This document shows positions 43,287 to 51,122 of a DNA stretch of 64,000 bases, in pieces. The translations under genes and the position numbers were made by a program. The DNA lies in IMG/VR virus record IMGVR_UViG_3300028299_000132, positions 34,092 to 98,091 of that record. The stretch is one strand, 5' to 3'. Every line of letters starts with the position of its first letter. Position 1 is the first letter of the stretch. The notes under the pieces were generated by a model, which had not been told where the DNA came from, searched no databases, and worked only from the letters and a program-made list of their open reading frames with translations. This DNA comes from a virus.

Positions 43287-43853
43287 TTAATAGTAATAAT
43301 CTTCCCAGTAATCGACAGCGAAGTTCGCTTGGAATGGGCCCATCAAAGTACCTGTGTCATCCCAACTGATTTCTTCAAATCCTGTAAAGGCTCTGCAGAC
43401 CGCGTTGTGATAAATTACCCTTCTTATGATAATACCATCTTTGTCATGAAGGTTTACAATAATGTTACCTATTGTTGCGACTTTATAGTTTAATTCTCCA
43501 GTTTCATTGTTCCATGATAAATCATACCAATCTTTCAACATTCTAAAGATAAAGATCTGATTCTGATTATCTTTCAATAAGTTAAAACTGATTTGGAGAT
43601 CGTCAATAGATGTTGTATCTGGCATCATAACGAACAAACGGGTTGAATATTTAAATCTCTGAGATTGTGTTGGTAGGTTTGGATACACTGGTAACGTGGT
43701 AGAAATCGCGTTCTCCAACAGTAAATTTTTTCTTCCACCATAAATTGTTTCCAACGCTGGAGGAAGTATGAAGTTTACTTCAAATAAATTCTTGTGTACT
43801 GGTTCCCAAATTTTATTGTGGGAATCTATGTTCGTAAAATGTGCTAGTGGCAT
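43287..43853 (-). CDS. Tail tube protein, T4 gp19-like
   Basis: 188 residues. KNLFEVNFILPPALETIYG opens with the tube fold's first strand; LLLENAISTTLPVY, QRFKYSTRLFVMMPDTTSIDD, FRMLKDWYDLSWNNETGEL, then GNIIVNLHDKDGIIIRRVIYHNAVCRAFTGFEEISWDD and AVDYWEDYYY. The order of beta strands, the W-x-D segment after a helix and the closing F-A-V-D-Y-W strand match gp19-type tube proteins. It has less biased codons than its neighbours, fitting high expression. The sheath-like gene is 43 kb away, so the tail genes are scattered. Confidence 0.75.
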   Translation of the reverse strand: MPLAHFTNIDSHNKIWEPVHKNLFEVNFILPPALETIYGGRKNLLLENAISTTLPVYPNLPTQSQRFKYSTRLFVMMPDTTSIDDLQISFNLLKDNQNQIFIFRMLKDWYDLSWNNETGELNYKVATIGNIIVNLHDKDGIIIRRVIYHNAVCRAFTGFEEISWDDTGTLMGPFQANFAVDYWEDYYY

Positions 43854-43965
43854 ATCGTTCTGATTATTTTTTTCTTTTATATATTAATGTAAGTATGTTC
43901 TCTTTTTCCATTTTTTTAGTATATATTAAAATTTTTATCTCTTTTTTTTATTTTTTATTTTATAT

Positions 43966-44070
43966 TCATCCAATAATTCCTGAAAAATCCAATTCCTTTG
44001 GGTCTTCTTCATCATAGTACTTCATCATCAATCTCTTCCCATACATCTAGGTTATCACCTGGTGTCTCAT
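43966..44070 (-). other. Coding remnants after 44070-44768
   Basis: One frame gives MRHQVIT, TAG, MYGKRLMMKYYDEEDPKELD then FSGIIG, starting as TAATG on the upstream stop. Another frame gives DINETPGDNLDVWEEIDDEVL. The two acidic pieces lie end to end, as if the upstream gene once continued through two frameshifts. Alternatively it is a 34-residue gene with an amber codon. I cannot choose between them. Confidence 0.3.
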
Positions 44071-44768
44071 TAATATCCTGAATATCTTTCTTCAAAATCT
44101 ATATAATTATTCTTATCATTTTCTCTTCTTAATCTTTCCATTTCCATATCAAATCTAGTTGGTGGTAGTTTTCTTCTTCTTTCCATCTCTTTTTCAATAT
44201 CATCTAACGCTTTTCTAATTCTTTTTCTTTCTGATTCACGCTCTTTTTTTGATTTCCAGAGCCAATTTTCAAATGTTTTGAAAGACTCATCCATTTCCCA
44301 TTCAAAACCACCATCCTCATTATCTTCCTTTTCTTCTTCTTGGGGTTTTATTTTTTTATTAGCGACGTGTCCTTTTAATTTATTTGTAATTTTCCATTTT
44401 GATCCACCCCTTTTAACTTCTAAACTACCTAAATTATATTCATATAATAATTCATTTATCCCATCAATAACTTCTAACCAATCATCAAAATCTGTATGTC
44501 CTACCATACTTATCGCTTCAGCGAGTTCTGAAATTTTAATCCCCAATTCATCATAATCTCTTTTATTTAATCTATTTATAATTTTAAGACATTTTTTAAT
44601 ACTATCTCTGAAAGAATAATAATTTTTATTAGTCATATTATTCACTACTACAAAGTATTTTTTATTCACATCCTCTAAACACTCATCAAGATATCTAACC
44701 AATCTTTCTGTTGATGCGAATGAAATTCCTTCGTTTAAATTAATATCTTCAAATTTTAGCGCTTTCAT
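44070..44768 (-). CDS. Head-tagged helical protein (232 aa)
   Basis: MKALKFEDINLNEGISFAST is a tag variant ending LNE. Residues 20-120 are helical; about 140-165 is acidic (KEDNEDGGFEWEMDESFKTFE); the last 65 residues are strongly charged (RESERKRIRKALDDIEKEMERRRK). No enzyme motif. The C-terminus may be truncated (see 43966-44070). TATATA box upstream. Confidence 0.65.
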   Translation of the reverse strand: MKALKFEDINLNEGISFASTERLVRYLDECLEDVNKKYFVVVNNMTNKNYYSFRDSIKKCLKIINRLNKRDYDELGIKISELAEAISMVGHTDFDDWLEVIDGINELLYEYNLGSLEVKRGGSKWKITNKLKGHVANKKIKPQEEEKEDNEDGGFEWEMDESFKTFENWLWKSKKERESERKRIRKALDDIEKEMERRRKLPPTRFDMEMERLRRENDKNNYIDFEERYSGY

Positions 44769-44803
44769 ATTAAATTATATATAAATTCTATAAAATCATT
44801 TTT

Positions 44804-46066
44804 TTAAGATGGTAAATTTGGTTTATCAAAACTTATTTTATTTCTAATCTCTTCTGGTAATTCATTTAAATACTTATTTGGTGTGTTTAGTAAATCAATT
44901 TTTGTATTATTATCTAAAATTTGTTTCTTTTCGTCATTATTTAATTGGCGAAATATATCACCATCAGTATACTTATAATCATTATAAAGAATATATCTAT
45001 ATTTTTTCTTTTCTAATTTCTCAACACTCATTATTAAATATATATCACTACCATACCGACCAAGAAAATGTTCATTTGGTTCCTCTTCTTCCCATTCCCA
45101 ATCATCTTCATTGAAATCTATATTTTCAGTTAATTCACTCATTTTTTTCCCACATTTCTTACATTGTTTATAATGTTCTGTCTTACAGTACTTCATCTTT
45201 GGATATGGATAAGACATTTTTGTTTTTTCTACCCAATCATGATCACAAGTTTCTTCCTCATCTTCCCAATCAATATTATCAAAATCTATACTCTCATTGA
45301 ATTCTAACCATTTTTTATTTTTTACTCCTGTATTTTTTGCTCTATTTTTTACAATTTGAATCTTTCTTTTTTCTTTTATAATTTCACTAAACCACATTTC
45401 TTTTGGAAATTTTTTGAAAAATTCTTCCATATTCATACTAGATTTGGTTCTAGAATAATAAAAATCAATATAATTTTTAAAAGATTTAATCCAATCTTCA
45501 TAATAATTATTTGTGGTTAGAAATCTATGAAAATCTTTAGGCATACCTTTTGGTTTCTTACGACTAATTGGTTCCTCTTCTTCAAAATCCCAATCATCAA
45601 AATCTATATCCATTGATTCAACCATCCTATTTTTTGGTATATTCAATTCACCTATATCATATATTTTTATAAAATTATTTACATCAGATTTAAACACCAT
45701 TAAACTTTCTTTACCTCTAGCTCTGAATGAACTTTCAGTTTTTTCTGATACAACAAATAATCTTTTGTCATAAATAAAATAATCACCAACTTCAAGACCA
45801 TTACCATCAACTTTATATCCCTTTACAAATCTATCAGCTTTTACGGTATAACTTTGACTATCATGACTTCCATGTAAAGTAACTACTCCATTTCTTATTC
45901 TAGTAACTACTCCAGTCCATAAATTAGTTGTATGGAGATACTCATTATTACATTTCGCGATCAAGTAATCACCAATATGAATTTCTTTATCAAACGGTTC
46001 ATTCTCTTCCCATTCCCAATCATCATCATTGAAATCTATTTCTTCAAATAATTTTAAATATTTCAT
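44804..46066 (-). CDS. Head-tagged repeat protein with four acidic IDFD/EEP modules
   Basis: 420 residues. The acidic-aromatic segment occurs four times: at the N-terminus (LFEEIDFNDDDWEWEENEP), about 152 (ESMDIDFDDWDFEEEEP), about 260 (NESIDFDNIDWEDEEE) and about 315 (TENIDFNEDDWEWEEEEP). Each is followed by a different small domain: an SH3-like barrel and a second beta unit, a helical unit, a zinc-ribbon-like unit (CDHDWVEK...KYCKTEHYKQCKKCGK), and an alpha/beta unit. This looks like a fusion of four tagged cargo proteins. TATATA box upstream. Confidence 0.8.
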   Translation of the reverse strand: MKYLKLFEEIDFNDDDWEWEENEPFDKEIHIGDYLIAKCNNEYLHTTNLWTGVVTRIRNGVVTLHGSHDSQSYTVKADRFVKGYKVDGNGLEVGDYFIYDKRLFVVSEKTESSFRARGKESLMVFKSDVNNFIKIYDIGELNIPKNRMVESMDIDFDDWDFEEEEPISRKKPKGMPKDFHRFLTTNNYYEDWIKSFKNYIDFYYSRTKSSMNMEEFFKKFPKEMWFSEIIKEKRKIQIVKNRAKNTGVKNKKWLEFNESIDFDNIDWEDEEETCDHDWVEKTKMSYPYPKMKYCKTEHYKQCKKCGKKMSELTENIDFNEDDWEWEEEEPNEHFLGRYGSDIYLIMSVEKLEKKKYRYILYNDYKYTDGDIFRQLNNDEKKQILDNNTKIDLLNTPNKYLNELPEEIRNKISFDKPNLPS

Positions 46067-46089
46067 ATCTTTATTATATATAAAATATT

Positions 46090-46119
46090 TAAAATAAAAA
46101 AGGGGGTCATTAGACCCCC
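46090..46119 (-). terminator. Rho-independent terminator
   Basis: Minus strand GGGGGTC-taat-GACCCCC followed by TTTTTTATTTT; ends the 46145-46640 transcript. Confidence 0.9.
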
Positions 46120-46144
46120 AATTAAAAGGAAATGAAAATTTATT

Positions 46145-46351
46145 TTAAATTCTTTTTGTAATTTGACAACTCTTATTGATTAAGAGAATTTTACCACTCT
46201 CCAACATAACCTCAATACTTTCTTTGTCCTTATCTAGCCAGTCAACACGTGCAGCGTCACCCTTGGTGTAATAAGTTTTAATTCTTTGTCCTGATGTATT
46301 GTAAAGTTCTACTTTACCATCTTTAATTGTTAAAAAAGTTTCTTTTGCCAT
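46145..46351 (-). CDS. Small beta-rich protein (68 aa)
   Basis: MAKETFLTIKDGKVELYNTS, GQRIKTYYTKGDAARVDWLD, ESIEVMLESGKILLINKS. Repeating two-strand units of the type found in small propeller or domain-swap proteins. No function assigned. Four bases downstream of the upstream stop. Confidence 0.65.
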   Translation of the reverse strand: MAKETFLTIKDGKVELYNTSGQRIKTYYTKGDAARVDWLDKDKESIEVMLESGKILLINKSCQITKRI

Positions 46352-46355
46352 TTTT

Positions 46356-46640
46356 CTATTTGTTTAAGTCAATTTTAAATTTATCTATATCAAATCTTAA
46401 TTCCCAGTCATTAGTTAACATTAGATTTTCATATTTCAAAAACACTAACATAAGTAATCCAATTGGTCCCATATATCCATATATTGTAGCGATTACAATG
46501 GACGCGATGAATCTTATTGTTTTACCTAATTTAACACTTCCACCATTTTGTTCCATAAAATCAACAATTGATGTACCGTTGTAATAATTTATAAGTGTTA
46601 AATAAAAAGTAATGAGTGCGAAAATAAACCAAATAATCAT
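46356..46640 (-). CDS. Small membrane protein (94 aa)
   Basis: Two hydrophobic segments (IIWFIFALITFYLTLI; FIASIVIATIYGYMGPIGLLMLV). Ends in TAG. The gene is led by a Bacteroidota-type promoter, so it is probably early. Function unknown. Confidence 0.65.
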   Translation of the reverse strand: MIIWFIFALITFYLTLINYYNGTSIVDFMEQNGGSVKLGKTIRFIASIVIATIYGYMGPIGLLMLVFLKYENLMLTNDWELRFDIDKFKIDLNK

Positions 46641-46663
46641 AATTTTCTGTTTTTATGTTATAA

Positions 46664-46695
46664 CAAAGATACGAATAATTTAATTGTTGTACAAA
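46664..46695 (-). promoter_or_regulatory. Bacteroidota-type promoter
   Basis: Minus strand TTTG, 20 bases, TATCTTTG, 24 bases before the start of 46356-46640. Confidence 0.8.
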
Positions 46696-46696
46696 T

Positions 46697-47080
46697 TCAT
46701 AGTGTAAAATTTAATGAACCATGAAATGGTTCATTATAGATATAATCCTGGTCTTTTTCCAAAGTACTAGATAAAAGATACTTCTTTCTTTTCCATAGAT
46801 ACTCATAGTTGATCATTCTACAATCTAAATCTATGAAATTCAAATCATTAGAAAATCTATTAATTATAACTTCAAATCTAATATTATTTACAGTCTGGAA
46901 AAACATTAATCTCCCATCTATAAAAACTTTATGGTTTAGTTTCAGTTCTTTAGTTATCTTCCTAATAAATTTACTCATATTCATATTCTTTCTATATCTA
47001 CCATATATGGTTGATCTTATGAATAAATTATAACTATCAAATATGTGTTTTGTTGTCACCATACCATTTTTTGTAATCAT
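46697..47080 (-). CDS. Hypothetical protein (127 aa)
   Basis: Possibly starts at MVTTKHIFDSYN. Basic, mixed fold (KFIRKITKELKLNHKVFIDGR, FFQTVNNIRFEVIINRF). No motif recognised. It overlaps the upstream gene by 44 bases. Confidence 0.55.
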   Translation of the reverse strand: MITKNGMVTTKHIFDSYNLFIRSTIYGRYRKNMNMSKFIRKITKELKLNHKVFIDGRLMFFQTVNNIRFEVIINRFSNDLNFIDLDCRMINYEYLWKRKKYLLSSTLEKDQDYIYNEPFHGSLNFTL

Positions 47081-47222
47081 CGCCTTTTATAAAACTTTCT
47101 ATTATTGTTCTATTCTCAAGTTCGTAGTTAAGTGGAAGTTTATGTAATCTGATATACCAATTCACAAAATCAATTACTGTATCTTCATTCCATTCAAAAC
47201 TATTAACTTTCTTTTCTTCCAT
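47037..47222 (-). CDS. Small hypothetical protein (61 aa)
   Basis: MEEKKVNSFEWNEDTVIDFV then NWYIRLHKLPLNYELEN. Short helical acidic protein. Such N-terminal SFEWNEDTVIDFVNW segments are frequent in small Bacteroidota phage proteins, with no assigned role. Confidence 0.55.
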   Translation of the reverse strand: MEEKKVNSFEWNEDTVIDFVNWYIRLHKLPLNYELENRTIIESFIKGDDYKKWYGDNKTHI

Positions 47223-47279
47223 ATTATTAAATTTTATTTATGATAATTCCAAGACATATCATAATATGGTGATAGTTTA

Positions 47280-47441
47280 TCATTTGTATTCAACAAAATC
47301 TTTTCTTTTAAATATTTTTTTATACCAGGGTAGTGCATTCCATCGGTGTACTTTTGCCTAGTGTTCAGTTAAGTCATTTAATGTTTCTCTAGCTAGTTCA
47401 GCTACTTCTTTTCGCCTTTCAATTTCGTTTATATTTTCCAT
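47280..47441 (-). CDS. Small protein with in-frame TAG at codon 28
   Basis: MENINEIERRKEVAELARET then LNDLTEH, TAG (47358-47360), AKVHRWNALPWYKKIFKRKD then FVEYK and TGA. Both halves have normal phage composition and stay in one frame, giving a 53-residue product if TAG is read (Gln would fit). It lies 5 bases downstream of the M42 gene on the same strand. Confidence 0.55.
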
Positions 47442-47446
47442 ATTTT

Positions 47447-48514
47447 TTAAATTTTAATGTATTTAAATTCGTGTTGGTATTCAATTTTCTTTAAAACTTC
47501 AAAGATTAAATCTTCAGTTTTTTTAATATCTTCAATATCAACAGTTTCCACTGTTGTGTGCATATATTTCAAAGGAAGTGATATCAAACAAGATGGAACT
47601 CCACCTACGGAGTACGCGAAAGAATCAGTGTCGGTTCCTGTTGAACGACTACAAACTTTTCTTTGAAAATCAATCTTTTGTTTTGTTGCGACTCCCTCAA
47701 CCAATTCAAGGAGTTTTTGTTGAATCGGTGCACCATATGTTAAAACTGGTCCTTTACCGCAACGAATATCACCATTTTTCATTTTTTCCATCATTGGTGT
47801 TGTTGTATCGTGTGTTACATCAAGAATTAACGCTGCGTTTGGACGAATTGTTTCCACAATCATTCTAGAACCTCTAAGTCCAACTTCTTCTTGTACCGCG
47901 TTAACAACATATAAACCAAATGGTAATTTCACTCCTTCTTCTCTTAGTCGTTTAACAACCTGTGTTAGAATATAACCACCCATTTTGTTGTCTAATGCAC
48001 GACCAGTATAGAATTTATTATTCATTTTTGTTAATTCATCTGGATATGTGACTAAACACCCAACATAAATTCCTGATGATTCAACATCCTTTTTTGATGT
48101 AAATCCACAGTCAATAAAGATATTATCCGCGGATGCGTGAGTTTCTTTGGTACCAGTACCTCTTGTATGAATCGCTGGCCAGCCAAAGAATCCAGGTATT
48201 AGTCCATTTTTAGTATGGATATTAACTCTTTTAGATGGTGCTATTTGATGATCTGCTCCACCATTTTTTTTCACATAGATATATCCTTTATCTGTTATAT
48301 AACTAACAATAAATGATATTTCATCAACATGTGCTTCAATTACTACTTTAAAATCAGAATCTGGATTAATTATACCAACTGCGGTTCCATAATGGTCGGT
48401 TATAAATTTATCAACATAATCCTTCATATAATTTACCCAAATTTGTTGGGATTCATTTTCATATCCACTTGGGGATAGACTGTTTAGATAAAGTTCTAAA
48501 AATTTTTTACTCAT
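47447..48514 (-). CDS. M42-family metallo-aminopeptidase
   Basis: 355 residues, the full family length. Metal ligands and catalytic residues are in place: IEAHVDEISF (His62, Asp64), GRALDNKMGG (Asp175), NAVQEEVGLRG (Glu209/Glu210), LDVTHDT (Asp232) and the final His in LKYMHTTVE. GADHQ in the dimerisation domain and SRSTGTDTDSF also match. M42 enzymes form dodecameric tetrahedral aminopeptidases that finish peptide breakdown. They are very unusual in phages. The gene follows two small membrane proteins and the tRNA in one leftward unit. Confidence 0.93.
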   Translation of the reverse strand: MSKKFLELYLNSLSPSGYENESQQIWVNYMKDYVDKFITDHYGTAVGIINPDSDFKVVIEAHVDEISFIVSYITDKGYIYVKKNGGADHQIAPSKRVNIHTKNGLIPGFFGWPAIHTRGTGTKETHASADNIFIDCGFTSKKDVESSGIYVGCLVTYPDELTKMNNKFYTGRALDNKMGGYILTQVVKRLREEGVKLPFGLYVVNAVQEEVGLRGSRMIVETIRPNAALILDVTHDTTTPMMEKMKNGDIRCGKGPVLTYGAPIQQKLLELVEGVATKQKIDFQRKVCSRSTGTDTDSFAYSVGGVPSCLISLPLKYMHTTVETVDIEDIKKTEDLIFEVLKKIEYQHEFKYIKI

Positions 48515-48707
48515 AATTACTGTTTATATTAAATAATGTGTTAAAAAAATGCATCATCATAATCATTCCAGATATAATAACCAAGAATAATTGCCATCCA
48601 ACTGGTTCAATACCATATAATGAATAAACCATTGATAGATAAAGACAATATCCAGACCCTAAAAACACCAAGAGATTAAGAAAGAATTGTGAAAATTTCG
48701 CTCTCAT
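48507..48707 (-). CDS. Small two-span membrane protein (66 aa)
   Basis: Hydrophobic segments at about 8-28 and 37-58 (GWQLFLVIISGMIMMMHFF). Overlaps its neighbours by 4 and 8 bases. Function unknown. Confidence 0.6.
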   Translation of the reverse strand: MRAKFSQFFLNLLVFLGSGYCLYLSMVYSLYGIEPVGWQLFLVIISGMIMMMHFFNTLFNINSNYE

Positions 48708-48925
48708 TGGTCTCTAGATTTTAAAATTTTTAATATTATTCCCATTCCTGTACCACAAGATAACATCATTATTACAGCGAAAGTTTTGATATTGAATTTG
48801 TAGATAGTTAATTCTGGTTGATATGGGATTATATCCAAAAAAGATAAACATGCAAGAAAATAAAATAGGAACAAAAAACCATATCCAATTAAAAATTCAG
48901 AATTAATATCTTTTATGTATCTCAT
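48704..48925 (-). CDS. Small two-span membrane protein (73 aa)
   Basis: Start placed at MRYIKDINSEFLIGYG because the longer frame would run into the tRNA gene. Two hydrophobic segments (YGFLFLFYFLACLSFLDII; TFAVIMMLSCGTGMGIIL). Function unknown; similar in design to the next gene. Confidence 0.6.
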   Translation of the reverse strand: MRYIKDINSEFLIGYGFLFLFYFLACLSFLDIIPYQPELTIYKFNIKTFAVIMMLSCGTGMGIILKILKSRDQ

Positions 48926-48942
48926 TATTATTTGATTATCAG

Positions 48943-49017
48943 TGAGTTGAGTGGGATTTGAACCCACGACAAAGTGTTTTAGGGGCACTTGTTCTAACCA
49001 GACTGAACTATCAACTC
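48943..49017 (-). tRNA. tRNA with CTA anticodon (amber-suppressor type)
   Basis: Folded by hand from the minus strand: acceptor GAGTTGA/TCAACTC (7 of 7), T8 A9, D-stem GTTC/GAAC with loop AGTCTGGTTA, T-stem GTGGG/CCCAC with loop TTCAAAT, short variable region TTGTC, discriminator A, no encoded CCA. The anticodon arm is AAGTG-CCCCTAAAA-CACTT, with CTA in the centre, so it should read UAG. Oddities: position 33 is C where U is nearly universal, and the 31-39 pair is C-A. Identity of the amino acid cannot be read; Gln is the precedent in other phages with this anticodon. Confidence 0.85.
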
Positions 49018-49028
49018 ATTATTTTATT

Positions 49029-49036
49029 CAAAGATA
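49029..49036 (-). promoter_or_regulatory. -7 box upstream of the tRNA operon
   Basis: Minus strand TATCTTTG, 11 bases before the first tRNA base. No matching TTTG at -33 (a T/A-only stretch instead), so assignment rests on the -7 element. Confidence 0.5.
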
Positions 49037-49073
49037 TAAAAAATTTTTAATATAAAAAAATTTTTTATAAAAA

Positions 49074-49101
49074 TAACAGGGGTATTTTTATACCCCTGTT
49101 A
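49074..49101 (-). terminator. Terminator upstream of the tRNA
   Basis: Stem TAACAGGGGTA / TACCCCTGTTA. On the minus strand it is followed by TTTTTAT. Closes the decayed leftward genes at 49111-49570. Confidence 0.85.
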
Positions 49102-49110
49102 TAGATATTA

Positions 49111-49372
49111 TTATATACTCTTAGATAAGAAATATTTCAAGTCCTTTTCTTTATAAAAATTACCTTTTAATCTTTTGTAAATGTCCAAAGAACTTTCCAT
49201 TTTATCTCTAGATTCCAAAAAGTTTTTCTTCGCTTTCTGAATCAATTCCTCTTGTTGAGATATCTTAATATGAACCCTTTATCGGATTTTAAGATATACT
49301 TATAAAGAATGTGAAAAAACTTATTAAATGATTTCAAAGAACGATTGTGCTCAACATTTAGAATACAGTTTC
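49111..49372 (-). pseudogene. Frameshifted continuation of 49373-49570
   Basis: Directly after the A8 run at the end of the upstream frame, the next frame reads KLRNCILNVEHNRSLKSFNK and FFHILYKYILKSDKGFILRY to a TGA; a third frame then reads QQEELIQKAKKNFLESRDKM, YKRLKGNFYKEKDLKYF to TAA at 49111. No start codon fits the pieces. Together with the upstream part they look like one gene of about 150 residues with two shifts. Confidence 0.45.
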
Positions 49373-49570
49373 TTAGTTTTTTTTCTGATTTAGTGATAAA
49401 TTTACTAATTTTTCATAACAATTATCAATTTCTGATAAATCACTTGTTATCCTGTAATCCATTAATTCTGAAACTCTTTTTATTTTTTCAGTGGTTTCTT
49501 TTACTGATTTTTCTAGATTTCTTGTATCTAGACTAAAATTTACTTTATTTAATTTTTCCATTGTTTCCAT
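49373..49570 (-). CDS. Small coiled-coil protein, probably truncated (65 aa)
   Basis: METMEKLNKVNFSLDTRNLE, KSVKETTEKIKRVSELMDYR, ending NQKKN in an A8 run. The frame on the other side of the run continues for another 49 residues (see 49111-49372), so slippage, an indel or a sequencing error in the run is likely. Confidence 0.5.
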   Translation of the reverse strand: METMEKLNKVNFSLDTRNLEKSVKETTEKIKRVSELMDYRITSDLSEIDNCYEKLVNLSLNQKKN

Positions 49571-49629
49571 TTTATTTTTTTTTAATTGTTTATAATTTAA
49601 TTTTTAATTTTTTGGTAAAACAATGGTTC

Positions 49630-49754
49630 TCATGGGGGTCTAACCTATGGCATATCTTCCTCCTTTCTGATTTTTAATTTAATTATTCCTATTATATCTT
49701 GGGTAAATGGATCATTAAACATTCCTGATACCATAAACTCACCATATTTTTTAT
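49630..49754 (-). pseudogene. 3' part of a gene split by element 2
   Basis: Minus strand reads NKKYGEFMVSGMFNDPFTQD, IIGIIKLKIRKEEDMP, TAG, VRPP, TGA. Joined to 51131-51365 across the element it gives one continuous frame: ...ESSYYFVS-NKKYGEFMVSG. The protein ends at TAG (115 residues) or, if TAG is read, 4 residues later. Confidence 0.75.
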
Positions 49755-49895
49755 AAAAATGTCAAAAGAAAACCACGATGTCTTTAGCATCGTGGATGAA
49801 TTTTGACGAACATCATTCAAATTATTTTTGGAAAAATATGACTTTTTCATTTTAATATATATTTATAATAAAGAAAACGAAAAAAGTTGTATAAA

Positions 49896-51122
49896 ATGAA
49901 AAAGAGTTATTCTATAAGACTATTTCCGATTAAAGAACAGATAAGTCAATTAAATGAATTATCTGAAATAAGGAAAGATATATGGAATAAACTCATTGAT
50001 GTTCAACAAAAAGAATATGAAACAAACAAAACTATATTAAACAAATTCGATTTGAATAATTTACTTCCAGAATTAAAAGAACAATATATAAATTGGAAAA
50101 AATTAAATTCAAAAGCCGTTCAAACTATTGCCACAGAAATATACGGTTCATATCGTTCATTTTTCAATTTAATTAAAAAAGATAAAACGGCAAGACCACC
50201 AAGAAAGATAGATTCTGACTATTATCATACTATCGTTTGGAATCAGTCTGGTTGGATTATTCAGAGTAATATAATAACAATTAATAAGATTCCATTTGAA
50301 TATAAATCAAAAATAGATATATCAACATTAGATATAAAAGAAATCAAAATTAAATTTGTAAGAAATAAATGGTTATGTGATTTGATTGTTGAAGAACCAA
50401 TACAATATGAAGATAATCTAAAAATTAAGACTAAAGTTTTAGCAATCGATTTGGGTTTAGAAAAATTAGCAGTAGGTGTTGATAACAAAGGTAAAATGAT
50501 TGTATTGAAGAATAAATCAAAGAAAATAAATGATTATTATCAAAAAGAAATAGCAAAAATACAAAACAAAAGAAGTAAAACCAATAAAGGTTCAAAAAGA
50601 AATTTAAAATTAAAGAAAGTATTAAATAAATGTTACCATAAAAAGAACGAACAGATAAAACAAACTCTACATATTCAGAGTAAATATTTAGTGAATATGA
50701 ACTACAACACAATTGTAGTCGGTGATTTAAGTGTTAAAAATTTAATGAATAGTGAAGGTGTTAATAAAAACAAAAAAGGTATTAGAAAATCTTTTCACAA
50801 ATCTAATATTAATATGTTTTTACAATTTCTTGGTTATAAATGTCAGTTAAAAAACACAAACCTAACCAAGATAAATGAAAATTGGACTACTCAATTAAAT
50901 TGTTTAACTGGAAAGGTATTCAAAGAAAAAATTGAACTTAAAGATAGACAAGTTCAATTATCAGATACAATCACTATTGATCGTGACTTAAATTCAGCCA
51001 TAAACATTCTTAAACGATGGTTTGATAGTCATATTGCTTCTATGAACGAGCCACTTAATATTTTAAGTGTTCTTGATAGATACAACATCTATAAGGAAAC
51101 TACGACATCTTTAGTGTCGTAG
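49896..51122 (+). CDS. tnpB: TnpB-like protein without zinc finger and with altered RuvC motif
   Basis: 408 residues. RuvC Asp in VLAIDLGLEKLA and last Asp in ITIDRDLNSAINIL are present. The middle motif reads TIVVGDLSVKNLM, with Gly where active TnpB usually has Glu (xEDL). The region of the C4 zinc finger reads INENWTTQLNCLTGKVFKEK, with the cysteines lost. It may be a natural subgroup with a shifted acidic residue, or nuclease-impaired, as in TnpB-derived repressors. Its TAG stop lies within the right-end hairpin; an ATG at 49896 is preferred to the TTG three codons earlier. Confidence 0.8.
   Translation: MKKSYSIRLFPIKEQISQLNELSEIRKDIWNKLIDVQQKEYETNKTILNKFDLNNLLPELKEQYINWKKLNSKAVQTIATEIYGSYRSFFNLIKKDKTARPPRKIDSDYYHTIVWNQSGWIIQSNIITINKIPFEYKSKIDISTLDIKEIKIKFVRNKWLCDLIVEEPIQYEDNLKIKTKVLAIDLGLEKLAVGVDNKGKMIVLKNKSKKINDYYQKEIAKIQNKRSKTNKGSKRNLKLKKVLNKCYHKKNEQIKQTLHIQSKYLVNMNYNTIVVGDLSVKNLMNSEGVNKNKKGIRKSFHKSNINMFLQFLGYKCQLKNTNLTKINENWTTQLNCLTGKVFKEKIELKDRQVQLSDTITIDRDLNSAINILKRWFDSHIASMNEPLNILSVLDRYNIYKETTTSLVS

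Noticed and set aside
48926-48988. Longer start for the membrane gene 48704-48925
   Set aside because: It would encode part of the tRNA gene; the internal ATG at 48925 is preferred.
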